This document shows positions 29,414-37,009 of a stretch of 61,058 nt of DNA, one piece after another. The DNA lies in the IMG/VR virus record IMGVR_UViG_3300042291_000291, positions 1 through 61,058 of that record. One strand, 5' to 3'. Numbering within the stretch: position 1 is the stretch's first letter; each line of letters begins with the position of its first letter. This DNA comes from a virus. Position numbers and translations under genes: made by a program. The notes beneath the pieces were generated by a model. The model ran no database searches. It had not been told where the DNA came from and saw nothing but the letters and a program-made list of their open reading frames with translations.

Positions 29414-30107
29414 AATCTTTTAAATATTTAAAATTATATTTATTACTTTTTCTTTTTCCAGAACAAATCATACTTATAAATGAATGACTAATATTATATA
29501 CTTGTTTTGCTTCATTCATGCAAGAATATATAATATCAGTATTTAAATCTATAACTTTTTTTGCAAAACCATTATTACCTAATGTTTGACTAATACTCAT
29601 TTTTTGTTTTGATAATTCACTAGTTTTCTTTCCATAATTCCAGTGCTTATCACCTTTTGGTCTATCTGTTCTTTCAAATGCTAACTTACTTAGCAATTTT
29701 TTAGTTTCTTCTGTATGTTGTTTTCTTTTTCTAGGGTCTGGGTTATTTAATCTGTAAAGTTTATTTTTTTCTTTTATTTTTTCAATAGTTGCTATTGTAT
29801 GTTTTACAGAAGAGTCACCGCCTTTTGTTCTATTATAACCATTTGGAACCATAGAATTTAACTCTTGAATAAACTGTACTTCAAATAGTTTTGCATCTTC
29901 TAAAGTTAAATTTTCTTTTAATATCTCAAATTTAAATTTTTCAAACCCGTACTTTTTAATAGCTAAACAAAAAACAACTGCTCTGCTTCTCATTCCTTTG
30001 TGTTGTGTAAATCTTCTTTTTATATCAGAAGTAATACCAATATATTTTTTATTATTGACATTATTTGTAAAACAATATAGTGAATAAAATGCTGGAGACT
30101 TTGCCAT
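29379..30107 (-). CDS. GIY-YIG homing endonuclease, free-standing (242 aa)
   Basis: The N-terminal nuclease domain (residues 7-95) has FYSLYCFTN in the GIY position, KKYIGIT with YIG at 22-24, catalytic-type Arg 32 (IKRRFTQHK), Glu 76 in LFEVQFIQELN and NGYN at 89-92. Residues 115-170 carry NUMOD3-type DNA-binding repeats (HTEETKKLLSKLAFE, SELSKQKMSISQTLGN). Residues 178-225 look like an intron-encoded nuclease repeat with helix-turn-helix (NEAKQVYNISHSFISMI). It interrupts the basic-protein cluster and copies the MAK start of its neighbours. This is the mobile SegA/Seg-like type that cuts the same locus in related phages. Confidence 0.85.
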   Translation of the reverse strand: MAKSPAFYSLYCFTNNVNNKKYIGITSDIKRRFTQHKGMRSRAVVFCLAIKKYGFEKFKFEILKENLTLEDAKLFEVQFIQELNSMVPNGYNRTKGGDSSVKHTIATIEKIKEKNKLYRLNNPDPRKRKQHTEETKKLLSKLAFERTDRPKGDKHWNYGKKTSELSKQKMSISQTLGNNGFAKKVIDLNTDIIYSCMNEAKQVYNISHSFISMICSGKRKSNKYNFKYLKDYEQEKCLTVNI

Positions 30108-30109
30108 AA

Positions 30110-30262
30110 CTATTTCTTTTTAGTTGTTGCTTTAATCTTTTTTTCTTGTTTAAGCATTTGTGTAGTAGGTGCTTTACCAGAACTTTTTGCAGCCCTAATA
30201 TTATCCCAAAGTCCTCTTTGAGATACACTACCATCTTTGCGCTTTAACATTTGCTTTGCCAT
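30110..30262 (-). CDS. Small basic phage protein (50 aa)
   Basis: ATG at 30262, TAG at 30110. Starts MAKQMLKRKDGSVSQRGLWD and continues NIRAAKSSGKAPTTQMLKQE, ending in TTKKK. The RGLWDNIRA plus GKAPTxxML pattern is widespread in small phage proteins near head genes. Two bases separate its stop from the GIY-YIG start, and its last codons repeat those of three other genes in the cluster. Function unknown; basic, probably nucleic-acid associated. Confidence 0.75.
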   Translation of the reverse strand: MAKQMLKRKDGSVSQRGLWDNIRAAKSSGKAPTTQMLKQEKKIKATTKKK

Positions 30263-30263
30263 C

Positions 30264-30662
30264 TTACTTTACTTTTTTAAGTCTAGGATTTGCAGCTTTA
30301 GCTTTAGCACTAGCTTTTCTAGTTGATGCAGCTAATATAGCTCCAGCAGCTTGTTTACTAATTCCTTGTTTAGCAGCAATACTAGATTGTACTGATTTAA
30401 AACCTGGATGAGCAGTACCTCCTTTGGCCATTTTTTTATTTTTCATTTTAGCTCCAGAAATTCTATCAGCAGCAGTTGGTTTAGGATTATTATCTATACC
30501 AGCTATAATAGATAAAATACCAAATGGACTAGTTCCACCAGATTTCATCATAGGTTTTCTTTCAGTAGCACATGCACCTGAAGCAGTTCTTACTTTAGTA
30601 TTTTTGCAAGAAGTCTTAACTGCTCTATTAGTAGAAACAATTTTTGTAGAAGCTTTTGCCAT
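30264..30662 (-). CDS. Small basic phage protein with two Met-x-x-Gly-Gly motifs (132 aa)
   Basis: MMKSGG (residues 38-43) and KMAKGG (77-82) flank a short hydrophobic stretch (FGILSIIAGI). The C-terminal 50 residues contain HPGFKSVQSSIAAKQGISKQ and AAGAILAASTRKASAKAKA, a segment familiar from small conserved phage proteins, ending in NPRLKKVK. Very basic. Located between the 50-aa and 192-aa genes with one- to two-base gaps. Candidate packaged DNA-binding protein. Confidence 0.7.
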   Translation of the reverse strand: MAKASTKIVSTNRAVKTSCKNTKVRTASGACATERKPMMKSGGTSPFGILSIIAGIDNNPKPTAADRISGAKMKNKKMAKGGTAHPGFKSVQSSIAAKQGISKQAAGAILAASTRKASAKAKAANPRLKKVK

Positions 30663-30664
30663 GA

Positions 30665-31243
30665 CTATTTCTTTTTAGGTTTTACTACTCCACCTACTTT
30701 TTTAGAACTTAATACTTCTTTTTTCATTGAAGTAAGTAAAGGTTTAACATCTTTTCTTTTTACAGTAGTTTTTTTATAACCATTCCTTCCAGTATAAAGT
30801 TGATCATAAGTTGGTTTCCCTTTTGAGTAACCTGTTGTATCAATACTTAATACACCTGATGGACCATTTTTTTTATCTGACATAGAATAGACTGTTCCCT
30901 TATTTGTTGCAACATATGCAGCTGCTGAACCATCCTTTTTATTTACAATTACTTGCTCTTTAGCATATTTATTAGGACCAACTTTTTTTACAGTTTTACC
31001 CATTTGTGCTTTTGCTAATGGTTTTTTAACCATACCACCTTTTTTCATAGTAGCAATACCAGAATCATTTGGACCAGTTGGGCCAGTTTGAGCAATACCA
31101 TAAATACCCATCTTTTGATTAGTATTACCTTTAGTTTCTTTTACAACTCCAGCTCCTGGTTTACTGATACTAACACTTTTAGTTGTTCCACCTTTTGCCA
31201 TTTTTTTAGTGCCTCCGCATTTTGCACATCCTAACTTTTTCAT
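30665..31243 (-). CDS. Small basic Cys/Gly-Gly protein (192 aa)
   Basis: Begins MKKLGCAKCGGTKKMAKGG: one CxxC element and a Met-x-x-Gly-Gly at 15-19, with another at 66-70 (MKKGG). The middle holds a TVYSMSDKKNGPSGVLSIDT beta segment. The C-terminus SKKVGGVVKPKKK puts Gly-Gly at 184-185, seven residues from the end. Three bases lie between it and the 468-aa gene. Family not recognised; composition suggests DNA or capsid-interior association. Confidence 0.65.
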   Translation of the reverse strand: MKKLGCAKCGGTKKMAKGGTTKSVSISKPGAGVVKETKGNTNQKMGIYGIAQTGPTGPNDSGIATMKKGGMVKKPLAKAQMGKTVKKVGPNKYAKEQVIVNKKDGSAAAYVATNKGTVYSMSDKKNGPSGVLSIDTTGYSKGKPTYDQLYTGRNGYKKTTVKRKDVKPLLTSMKKEVLSSKKVGGVVKPKKK

Positions 31244-31245
31244 GA

Positions 31246-32652
31246 TTATTTCTTTTTAGATTTAGACTTAACTGCACCACCTTTTTTCATCATCATTTTT
31301 TTCTCAGTATCAGAAATCTTATCTTTTAATCTTTCTGCTTTAGCTTCATTACCTCTTGCAGAAGCTTTTTCAGCTCTTCTTTCTCTACCAGTATTTACTG
31401 CACCTCTAATTTTATTTATAATTGTTGCTCTTGGTTGTGAGCTAGTTACATTTGAAGAAGTTGTACTAGTTGAACTTGTAGTAGTTGTTGGTGTTGCTGT
31501 AGTTGTTTTAGAAGGTATAATTGTTCTAGCTTCATCTACTGTTTTATTTGGTATTTGTTGTGCAGGTTTAGTTTCTAATTTACCAACTGGTTCAACTTTT
31601 TTAACAGCAGGTGTAGTTGCTTTTGGAGTAACAGGTTTTTTAACTGGAGGTTTAGTATCAGCTTTTTTAGTATCTGGTTTTACCATTGTTGGAGTTTCAT
31701 ACTTATTTGAATCTGGATTAAAACCATACCATTTATCTGATGGTGATCTTCCCCATTTATCTTTTCCTGCAACTTTACTTCTATCTCCTGTAAATTTTAA
31801 TGAACTACCATCACCTGGTTGATTACCATCTGCAGCTTTTACAGCTTTATCAATTGCTTTTGGAAGAGAACCTGTTTTCTTTTCAGGAGTTGGTTTTTTA
31901 GCATCTGGTTTTTTAGGATCCATTACATATTTTAAATCACCTTTTTTAGAAGTTGGTGGTTTAACTGTATCTTTTTTAGTATCTTTTTTAACAGGTTTTT
32001 TAGTATCTTTTTTAGATTTATCATCAGCACCTGTTGCATAGTCATATAGTTTTTTAACACCATAACTTGCAGCAGCAACACCTGCAGCAATTACACCAGT
32101 CTTTTTACCAACATTTTTCAGTTTAGCTAATTTAGCAGCTTTAGCAATCTTAGCCGCTTTTAATGCTGCAGTGTCAGATCCCCTATATCTAGGACCAGTA
32201 TTTCCTTTAATCTTAGCATACTTAGCAGTTGTTCCAGGAGCAGCCTTACCTGATCTTTCAACAGCAGTTACTCTTTTAGTTACTGGTTTATTACTTGATG
32301 TACCACTTGTTACAGGTTTAGCTGCAGGCTTATTAGTGTATTTAGAGCCAACACCTGGAGTATTACCTTTAGAAACACCACCACGAGTTCTAGGAGTAGT
32401 TGTAGTAGCAACTGGTTTAGCTGGTGCTTTAACAACTGGTTTATTAGCTGGTTTAGTTGTTTTAACCGGAGCTTTATATCCTTGACCTTTTACAATTTGT
32501 CCCATACTTTTTGAACCAGTACTTGCAGGTTTAGTTGAGTTTGTTGTAGTTTTAGTATTACCACTAGTTAAAGGTTTAAATGTACTTTTACCAGTGCTTG
32601 GTGGAGTAAAAGTAATTCCTTTACTTTTAACTCTTGAATTAGTTTTTGCCAT
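31246..32652 (-). CDS. Lys/Pro/Ala/Thr-rich disordered protein, histone-H1-tail-like (468 aa)
   Basis: Almost entirely low complexity: repeats such as KPANKPVVKAPAKPVA and TKKPVKKDTKKD resemble histone H1 tails or bacterial H1-like proteins. One Ala-rich hydrophobic helix (KKTGVIAAGVAAASYGVKKL, about residues 190-212) interrupts it. The end is KKMMMKKGGAVKSKSKKK with Gly-Gly at 458-459. High positive charge and place in the head block suggest a packaged nucleic-acid binder. Composition-based similarity to H1 is not evidence of homology. Confidence 0.65.
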   Translation of the reverse strand: MAKTNSRVKSKGITFTPPSTGKSTFKPLTSGNTKTTTNSTKPASTGSKSMGQIVKGQGYKAPVKTTKPANKPVVKAPAKPVATTTTPRTRGGVSKGNTPGVGSKYTNKPAAKPVTSGTSSNKPVTKRVTAVERSGKAAPGTTAKYAKIKGNTGPRYRGSDTAALKAAKIAKAAKLAKLKNVGKKTGVIAAGVAAASYGVKKLYDYATGADDKSKKDTKKPVKKDTKKDTVKPPTSKKGDLKYVMDPKKPDAKKPTPEKKTGSLPKAIDKAVKAADGNQPGDGSSLKFTGDRSKVAGKDKWGRSPSDKWYGFNPDSNKYETPTMVKPDTKKADTKPPVKKPVTPKATTPAVKKVEPVGKLETKPAQQIPNKTVDEARTIIPSKTTTATPTTTTSSTSTTSSNVTSSQPRATIINKIRGAVNTGRERRAEKASARGNEAKAERLKDKISDTEKKMMMKKGGAVKSKSKKK

Positions 32653-32663
32653 GATCTTTCAGA

Positions 32664-32834
32664 TTAACATTTTTTACCTTTACTACCACCCATCATCATT
32701 TTAGGTTTTGGTTGTGGTGAATTAACTTTACCTGGTGTTTTTCCACCTGGAGTTTTTAATACATACACTGGAGAATTGGTTCCACCTACTCTGCCTGTTG
32801 CTCTTTGTTGTACATTTACTTTTGCGTTAGCCAT
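32664..32834 (-). CDS. Small basic protein with MMMGG tail (56 aa)
   Basis: ATG at 32834, TAA at 32664. Starts MANAKVNVQQRATGRVGGTN, then VYVLKTPGGKTPGK, and ends KPKMMMGGSKGKKC, with Gly-Gly at 49-50. It lies just below a terminator, so it is the first gene of the basic-protein unit. Function unknown; it shares the Gly-Gly tail of its neighbours. Confidence 0.72.
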   Translation of the reverse strand: MANAKVNVQQRATGRVGGTNSPVYVLKTPGGKTPGKVNSPQPKPKMMMGGSKGKKC

Positions 32835-32852
32835 GATATATAGTTTAAAAAA

Positions 32853-32875
32853 GTATACCAGAATTACTGGTATAC
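32853..32875 (-). terminator. Rho-independent terminator
   Basis: Minus strand: perfect nine-base stem GTATACCAG / CTGGTATAC, five-base loop, then TTTTTT. It separates the head genes from the basic-protein cluster. Confidence 0.87.
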
Positions 32876-32886
32876 TCTAGAGTTAT

Positions 32887-33897
32887 TTACATATTCCACA
32901 GTTTTTCAACTTGTGCATTTAAATCCTTTAGTATATCCTCATTTAAAGGGTTTTTTAAGAACTCAGTTACATCAGCAACATTTCTACCAAGTAAACTATT
33001 TGACTTAGTATGATAGATGTGTCCATCTGACTTATTAATAATATACTTAAAAAATATGGAATCTTTGACAATTGCTTTAATTTTTAATGTTTCCATATCT
33101 AAAGCAGCAGCTTCTAAGAAACCTTTTGCAGCTCTTTCTTTGTTTCCTTCTGTACCTTCACCATTAATATGTCTATCCATGTTGTCATAAATAACATCAT
33201 TAGGTGTATGTTTTTTATACTGTATACTTGCAGTATCAACAGATTTAGCAATGTAGAATAATTTAGTACTATTTTTATCAAATAGTTTTTGTAATTCAGC
33301 AAGTGCTTTATTTTTAAGTTTTTTGTATTCAGTTTTAATTCCACTAGTTTCTGTAACTTTATCTAAATAAAATTTTGGTGGAACTGCTTTTGATCTAGCA
33401 TCATCATAACTTCTTGATATAAGAGAAAATCCTCCAGCTTCAACAGCATATAGTTTAATTCTATCATATGGATTAGCAGGATCTAGATATACTGGATCAT
33501 TACCACATGACATATTTATTTTATTCCAAAATTCTTTATTACTTGGGTTAAGTAACTTGATATCATTCCAGAATGTTGGGCTATCAATATCTACTACATT
33601 AGCTGCTAATTCTTTTTCTAATTCAGCTACTGCAATTCTGATCTCTCTAACTTTTGCAATTCTTTCATCTGCAGGTAATAATTTAATCTCAGGAGCAAAT
33701 TCATTTAATCCTGTTACATATCTTACTACTCCATTTTGTTCTAAGCAAGCTAATTGCTCATAATGTTTAACACCATCAAATAATGATTGGCCATAATGTT
33801 CTAATCCCATGTTTGACATTGAGTTGTCAAAATAAGGTTTAACAGAGATCTTATTACTCTTGTTAACGTTTAATACTTCTACGTGTGTAAAATCCAT
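32887..33897 (-). CDS. Conserved head protein following the capsid gene (336 aa)
   Basis: Begins MDFTHVEVLNVNKSNKISVK; mixed helical with Lys/Glu pairs (IAKVREIRIAVAELEKELAA). It sits between the major capsid gene and the basic cluster, with terminators on both sides (33941-33967 and 32853-32875), so it is expressed as its own unit. The leader has TATATTTAC, a near match to the -7 box. Position fits an auxiliary capsid or head-completion protein of crAss-like phages. No enzymatic motif. Confidence 0.62.
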   Translation of the reverse strand: MDFTHVEVLNVNKSNKISVKPYFDNSMSNMGLEHYGQSLFDGVKHYEQLACLEQNGVVRYVTGLNEFAPEIKLLPADERIAKVREIRIAVAELEKELAANVVDIDSPTFWNDIKLLNPSNKEFWNKINMSCGNDPVYLDPANPYDRIKLYAVEAGGFSLISRSYDDARSKAVPPKFYLDKVTETSGIKTEYKKLKNKALAELQKLFDKNSTKLFYIAKSVDTASIQYKKHTPNDVIYDNMDRHINGEGTEGNKERAAKGFLEAAALDMETLKIKAIVKDSIFFKYIINKSDGHIYHTKSNSLLGRNVADVTEFLKNPLNEDILKDLNAQVEKLWNM

Positions 33898-33940
33898 TTT
33901 GTGTTGGTTTTAAAATGTTTATAATTGTAAATATAATAAA

Positions 33941-33967
33941 AAAGGAGGAGTTTTATCCCCTCCCTTT
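33941..33967 (-). terminator. Rho-independent terminator after the capsid gene
   Basis: Minus strand: AAAGGGAGG pairs with CCTCCTTTT (one G-U), followed by further T residues. It lies 20 bases after the major capsid stop. Confidence 0.8.
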
Positions 33968-33987
33968 CTATTTTCTAGTTTGACATA

Positions 33988-35604
33988 TTAGAATGATCCA
34001 CCTGTGATTGGATTTCTCATAACAATTTTCAATACTTTAGTTGGATCTTTAACCCAAATAGCTGGCATTGTTTGAGACATCATTACACGGTAACCGTTGA
34101 ATTGTCCAGAAGACTGGAATCCTTGAGATCTACCCATATAATCCATTGTACCATTTTGGTACCACCATTTCAATTGATTATCCCAAGATAATTTCAACAT
34201 GTAAATGTTGTCATTAGTGTTATCTGTGATATCAAAGATAATGAATGAATAAGAAGATAATGGGAAACCATCAATAATAGGATTCTCAATATCATTAGTG
34301 TGAACATTATCAAATGCAGGATTCAATACAAACTTAACATTAGCCAAGAATGGAATAACGTAAGAAGTGTAAGCAAATCCAAAGTTTAAGTCCATACCTT
34401 TACCAGTGATAGCACCAATATCAGCAGCTTGAATCAATAAACCTGAAGAAATAGCTTCTTGTTTAATTGCTTCATTAACCATACGCATACCACCCATACC
34501 TGTTTGAACAACAAGTTGACGTTTAGGATCTGGTCCTTGAAATTCAACTTTACCATTAAAGAAGTTATATAACTCACCTCTGAATAAATCCAAGTTAAAG
34601 TTATTTTTGTTATAAATTCTTTTGAAAGAGTTGTCTAACTGTTTCCACAAACCTACAGATAATCTTACATCATCTGGTCCGTCTTGACGTACTCTACCCC
34701 CGTGTCCCCACATAAGGTAAGTCTCAATATCAGATGCAATCTTAGTTAAGTGAGCAGCTTCCATGTTTGTCAAGAAAGTTCTTGATAAATCACCATTGTC
34801 AAATGCTTTTTTAACTGAGTCTTTACCCATTACTTTAACCATATCATCCAAAGATGAAATAGATGGATCTAAACCTTTCAAGTGAGATCTCCAGATTTCA
34901 GTTACAGGAACTGTACCATCTGCATTCATACCACCTTTGATCATTAAATCTGCTCTAGAAGAGATAGAGTAATGAACGTGAGCTTCAGCACCACCAACAA
35001 AGTTGTAGTACTCACGGAATCCTGTGTTAGTTTGGATGTCTGAGAATCTCTCACCATACTCACCTCTAGCAGAACCTTTACGGAATACTTTAGTACCATT
35101 AGCTAAATAAGCATTATCAATGTACTTGTAGTTATCATTGTTAACTAACTGTACAGTATAGATAAAACCATCACCAATTGGTAAAATGTCTTCAGCAGTA
35201 ATGTACATCTCACAACCGTTGTATTTGTCATAAGTGATGATATCACCATGTCCAAATTCACGCTTGTTCAACTTGATTTTGAAAGTAGAACCTTCAATAC
35301 CTTTTGCTGAATTTGCTGGCTCAATGTCTTCAACAATGTAAGGAAGATCAATTGATAGTGGAGTTTGCCATTTATACTCACCACGTGCGTTATCTACATT
35401 GATAACATTTTTTCCACCAAAAGAAGATAACTGGTATAAAGGCATTTCAACTTTTTGAGCCATAGCCCATAAGTCTACCGGACCTAAATCCATTGGTTCT
35501 GCATCTTTTAGCATGTTTTGTAAATGGTAAGAATCTACATGTGAACTAGCATTGTATGCCGTATCACGCAAGAAAATCCCATTATTTAATACTGGAGTTG
35601 CCAT
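33988..35604 (-). CDS. Major capsid protein, HK97-type (538 aa)
   Basis: Position between scaffold-like gene and terminator, and length near that of crAss-like capsid proteins. N-terminal residues (LRDTAYNASSHVDSYHLQNM, then VEMPLYQLSSFGGKNVINV and RGEYKWQTPLSIDLPYIVED) match the crAss-like capsid pattern. Then comes a long E-loop/P-domain region and a C-terminal beta region ending RNPITGGSF. Its DNA looks slightly richer in C-ending codons than its neighbours, in line with high expression. It forms the icosahedral shell. Confidence 0.85.
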   Translation of the reverse strand: MATPVLNNGIFLRDTAYNASSHVDSYHLQNMLKDAEPMDLGPVDLWAMAQKVEMPLYQLSSFGGKNVINVDNARGEYKWQTPLSIDLPYIVEDIEPANSAKGIEGSTFKIKLNKREFGHGDIITYDKYNGCEMYITAEDILPIGDGFIYTVQLVNNDNYKYIDNAYLANGTKVFRKGSARGEYGERFSDIQTNTGFREYYNFVGGAEAHVHYSISSRADLMIKGGMNADGTVPVTEIWRSHLKGLDPSISSLDDMVKVMGKDSVKKAFDNGDLSRTFLTNMEAAHLTKIASDIETYLMWGHGGRVRQDGPDDVRLSVGLWKQLDNSFKRIYNKNNFNLDLFRGELYNFFNGKVEFQGPDPKRQLVVQTGMGGMRMVNEAIKQEAISSGLLIQAADIGAITGKGMDLNFGFAYTSYVIPFLANVKFVLNPAFDNVHTNDIENPIIDGFPLSSYSFIIFDITDNTNDNIYMLKLSWDNQLKWWYQNGTMDYMGRSQGFQSSGQFNGYRVMMSQTMPAIWVKDPTKVLKIVMRNPITGGSF

Positions 35605-35639
35605 TTGTATTTATTTATTTGTTTATTTATAATACTTTT

Positions 35640-36896
35640 TTAAAATCTTTTGAACATGTTGTTACCACCTGTTCTTGAGACTGTGTTGTTTGATCCTGTT
35701 TTTCTAGTCTGTGCTCTCTCTTCATGTGGAATAGATGAAGCAATTTTTTTACCTTCTTCAGTCTTTAACATTCTTACAGTTTTTTCAGTAGCAATCTTAG
35801 TACCTTGATCTTTAATCTTATTTTTATACCCTTCTGGATCTGCTAATAGCCAAAGAGCTTCAGCAATAAGATCATGTCTTGGTTCTACAAACTGATATTT
35901 TTCTAATAAGTGTCCAAGTAAGTTAGTAGGTTTACCTGATATAGAAGGATAAGCTGGTTGAACTAATCCACTGTATAACATGTTTTGTACTTTCTTATCT
36001 AGTTTAACACCATCTAATTCACCTACTGATAATACATTATACACATTATCTGTATATACTTTAGCAGCTTGTACTTGTTGTTCTTTTTTGTTTTCCTGTT
36101 CAGCAAGTTTTCTAGATACAATCTCTTCTTGCATTCTATCTAACTTAGGTTTAAACTGTCTAGCTTTTTGTCCTAACTTATCTACATCTGCCCAGTCTTC
36201 AATCTCTGACTCTATTTCTTCTGGTGTACCAAAATTAGTAGCATAAAGATATTGTCTTGCAATTTCTGCTTGATGATTCTCATCATCTGCATCAAGTTCA
36301 AATACTTCTTCTACTTGAGCAAGAGTTCTGAATAAACCTTTAAGATCTTGTCCACCATCTGCTACATACTTAGCTGCAGTTTTCAATTCATCAGGTAATG
36401 CATTAAAGAAATCTTTAGGAGCTGCCTCTTTAATCTTTCTTTCTTTCTCTTGAAAGTTGGCTTCAAATAACTCTCTAAAGTCTTTAGTAGTATAATCTTC
36501 TAAATCTTTATCATCATCAAATCCAAATAGAGTACCTTCTTCTATCATCTTAGCTGCTAACTCATGAAGACCTGACTTATCTATCTTTGGTCTTCCTTTG
36601 TTACCTGCATCCTCTTCCTGAGCAATAAGTCCATCTAACTCATCAATAGTTTCTTGGACTTCTTCCTTAGTAATAGTTTGCTCTGCTGTATCTGGTTTAC
36701 TTGTTACACCAGTTTTACTGTCAAGGAACTCATAATCAGTTTTTTTATCCTTAGTAAAAAGAGATTTCTTTTCCTCTTCTTCTTCTTCTGGTAGCATCAC
36801 GTTTTCTGCTCCAGGCATTCCAAATAATTCATCCAAGTTTACATCCACTTGTGATACGGTAGTGCTTTCTTGTGTTGCTTGTTCTTCAGTATTCAT
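35640..36896 (-). CDS. Scaffold-like acidic head protein (418 aa)
   Basis: Very acidic N-terminal 110 residues with a Glu run (PEEEEEEKKSLF) and helical, coiled-coil-like middle (KLDRMQEEIVSRKLAEQENK). The C-terminus is basic and ends SRTGGNNMFKRF, Gly-Gly at 410-411. Located between portal and capsid genes, the classical scaffold position; a basic tail that docks on capsid is typical of scaffolds. No protease triad was recognised, so a protease-scaffold fusion is not supported. Confidence 0.65.
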   Translation of the reverse strand: MNTEEQATQESTTVSQVDVNLDELFGMPGAENVMLPEEEEEEKKSLFTKDKKTDYEFLDSKTGVTSKPDTAEQTITKEEVQETIDELDGLIAQEEDAGNKGRPKIDKSGLHELAAKMIEEGTLFGFDDDKDLEDYTTKDFRELFEANFQEKERKIKEAAPKDFFNALPDELKTAAKYVADGGQDLKGLFRTLAQVEEVFELDADDENHQAEIARQYLYATNFGTPEEIESEIEDWADVDKLGQKARQFKPKLDRMQEEIVSRKLAEQENKKEQQVQAAKVYTDNVYNVLSVGELDGVKLDKKVQNMLYSGLVQPAYPSISGKPTNLLGHLLEKYQFVEPRHDLIAEALWLLADPEGYKNKIKDQGTKIATEKTVRMLKTEEGKKIASSIPHEERAQTRKTGSNNTVSRTGGNNMFKRF

Positions 36897-36914
36897 ATGT
36901 TGGTTTTTATGTTA

Positions 36915-36944
36915 CTATAAATAATATAGTTATTTTAATGCAAA
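36915..36944 (-). promoter_or_regulatory. Putative promoter for scaffold-capsid genes
   Basis: Minus strand: TTTG (36941-36944), then about 12 bases, then TATATTATTTATAG. The spacing and a weak -7 element fit a Bacteroidota-type promoter only loosely. The same TATTATTTATA string occurs in the 58.45-kb gap. Located about 20-50 bases before the ATG at 36896. Confidence 0.3.
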
Positions 36945-36949
36945 TAAAC

Positions 36950-36964
36950 TTCTAAAATTTAGAA
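36950..36964. promoter_or_regulatory. Inverted repeat TTCTAAA-A-TTTAGAA
   Basis: A 15-base dyad lies just upstream of the putative promoter in the 113-base gap between portal and scaffold genes. It lacks a T-run, so it does not look like a terminator; an operator-like site is possible. Confidence 0.3.
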
Positions 36965-37009
36965 TAGTGCAATTTTATTTTTTCATTTTTGGCATTATAT
37001 GGCTAACTA

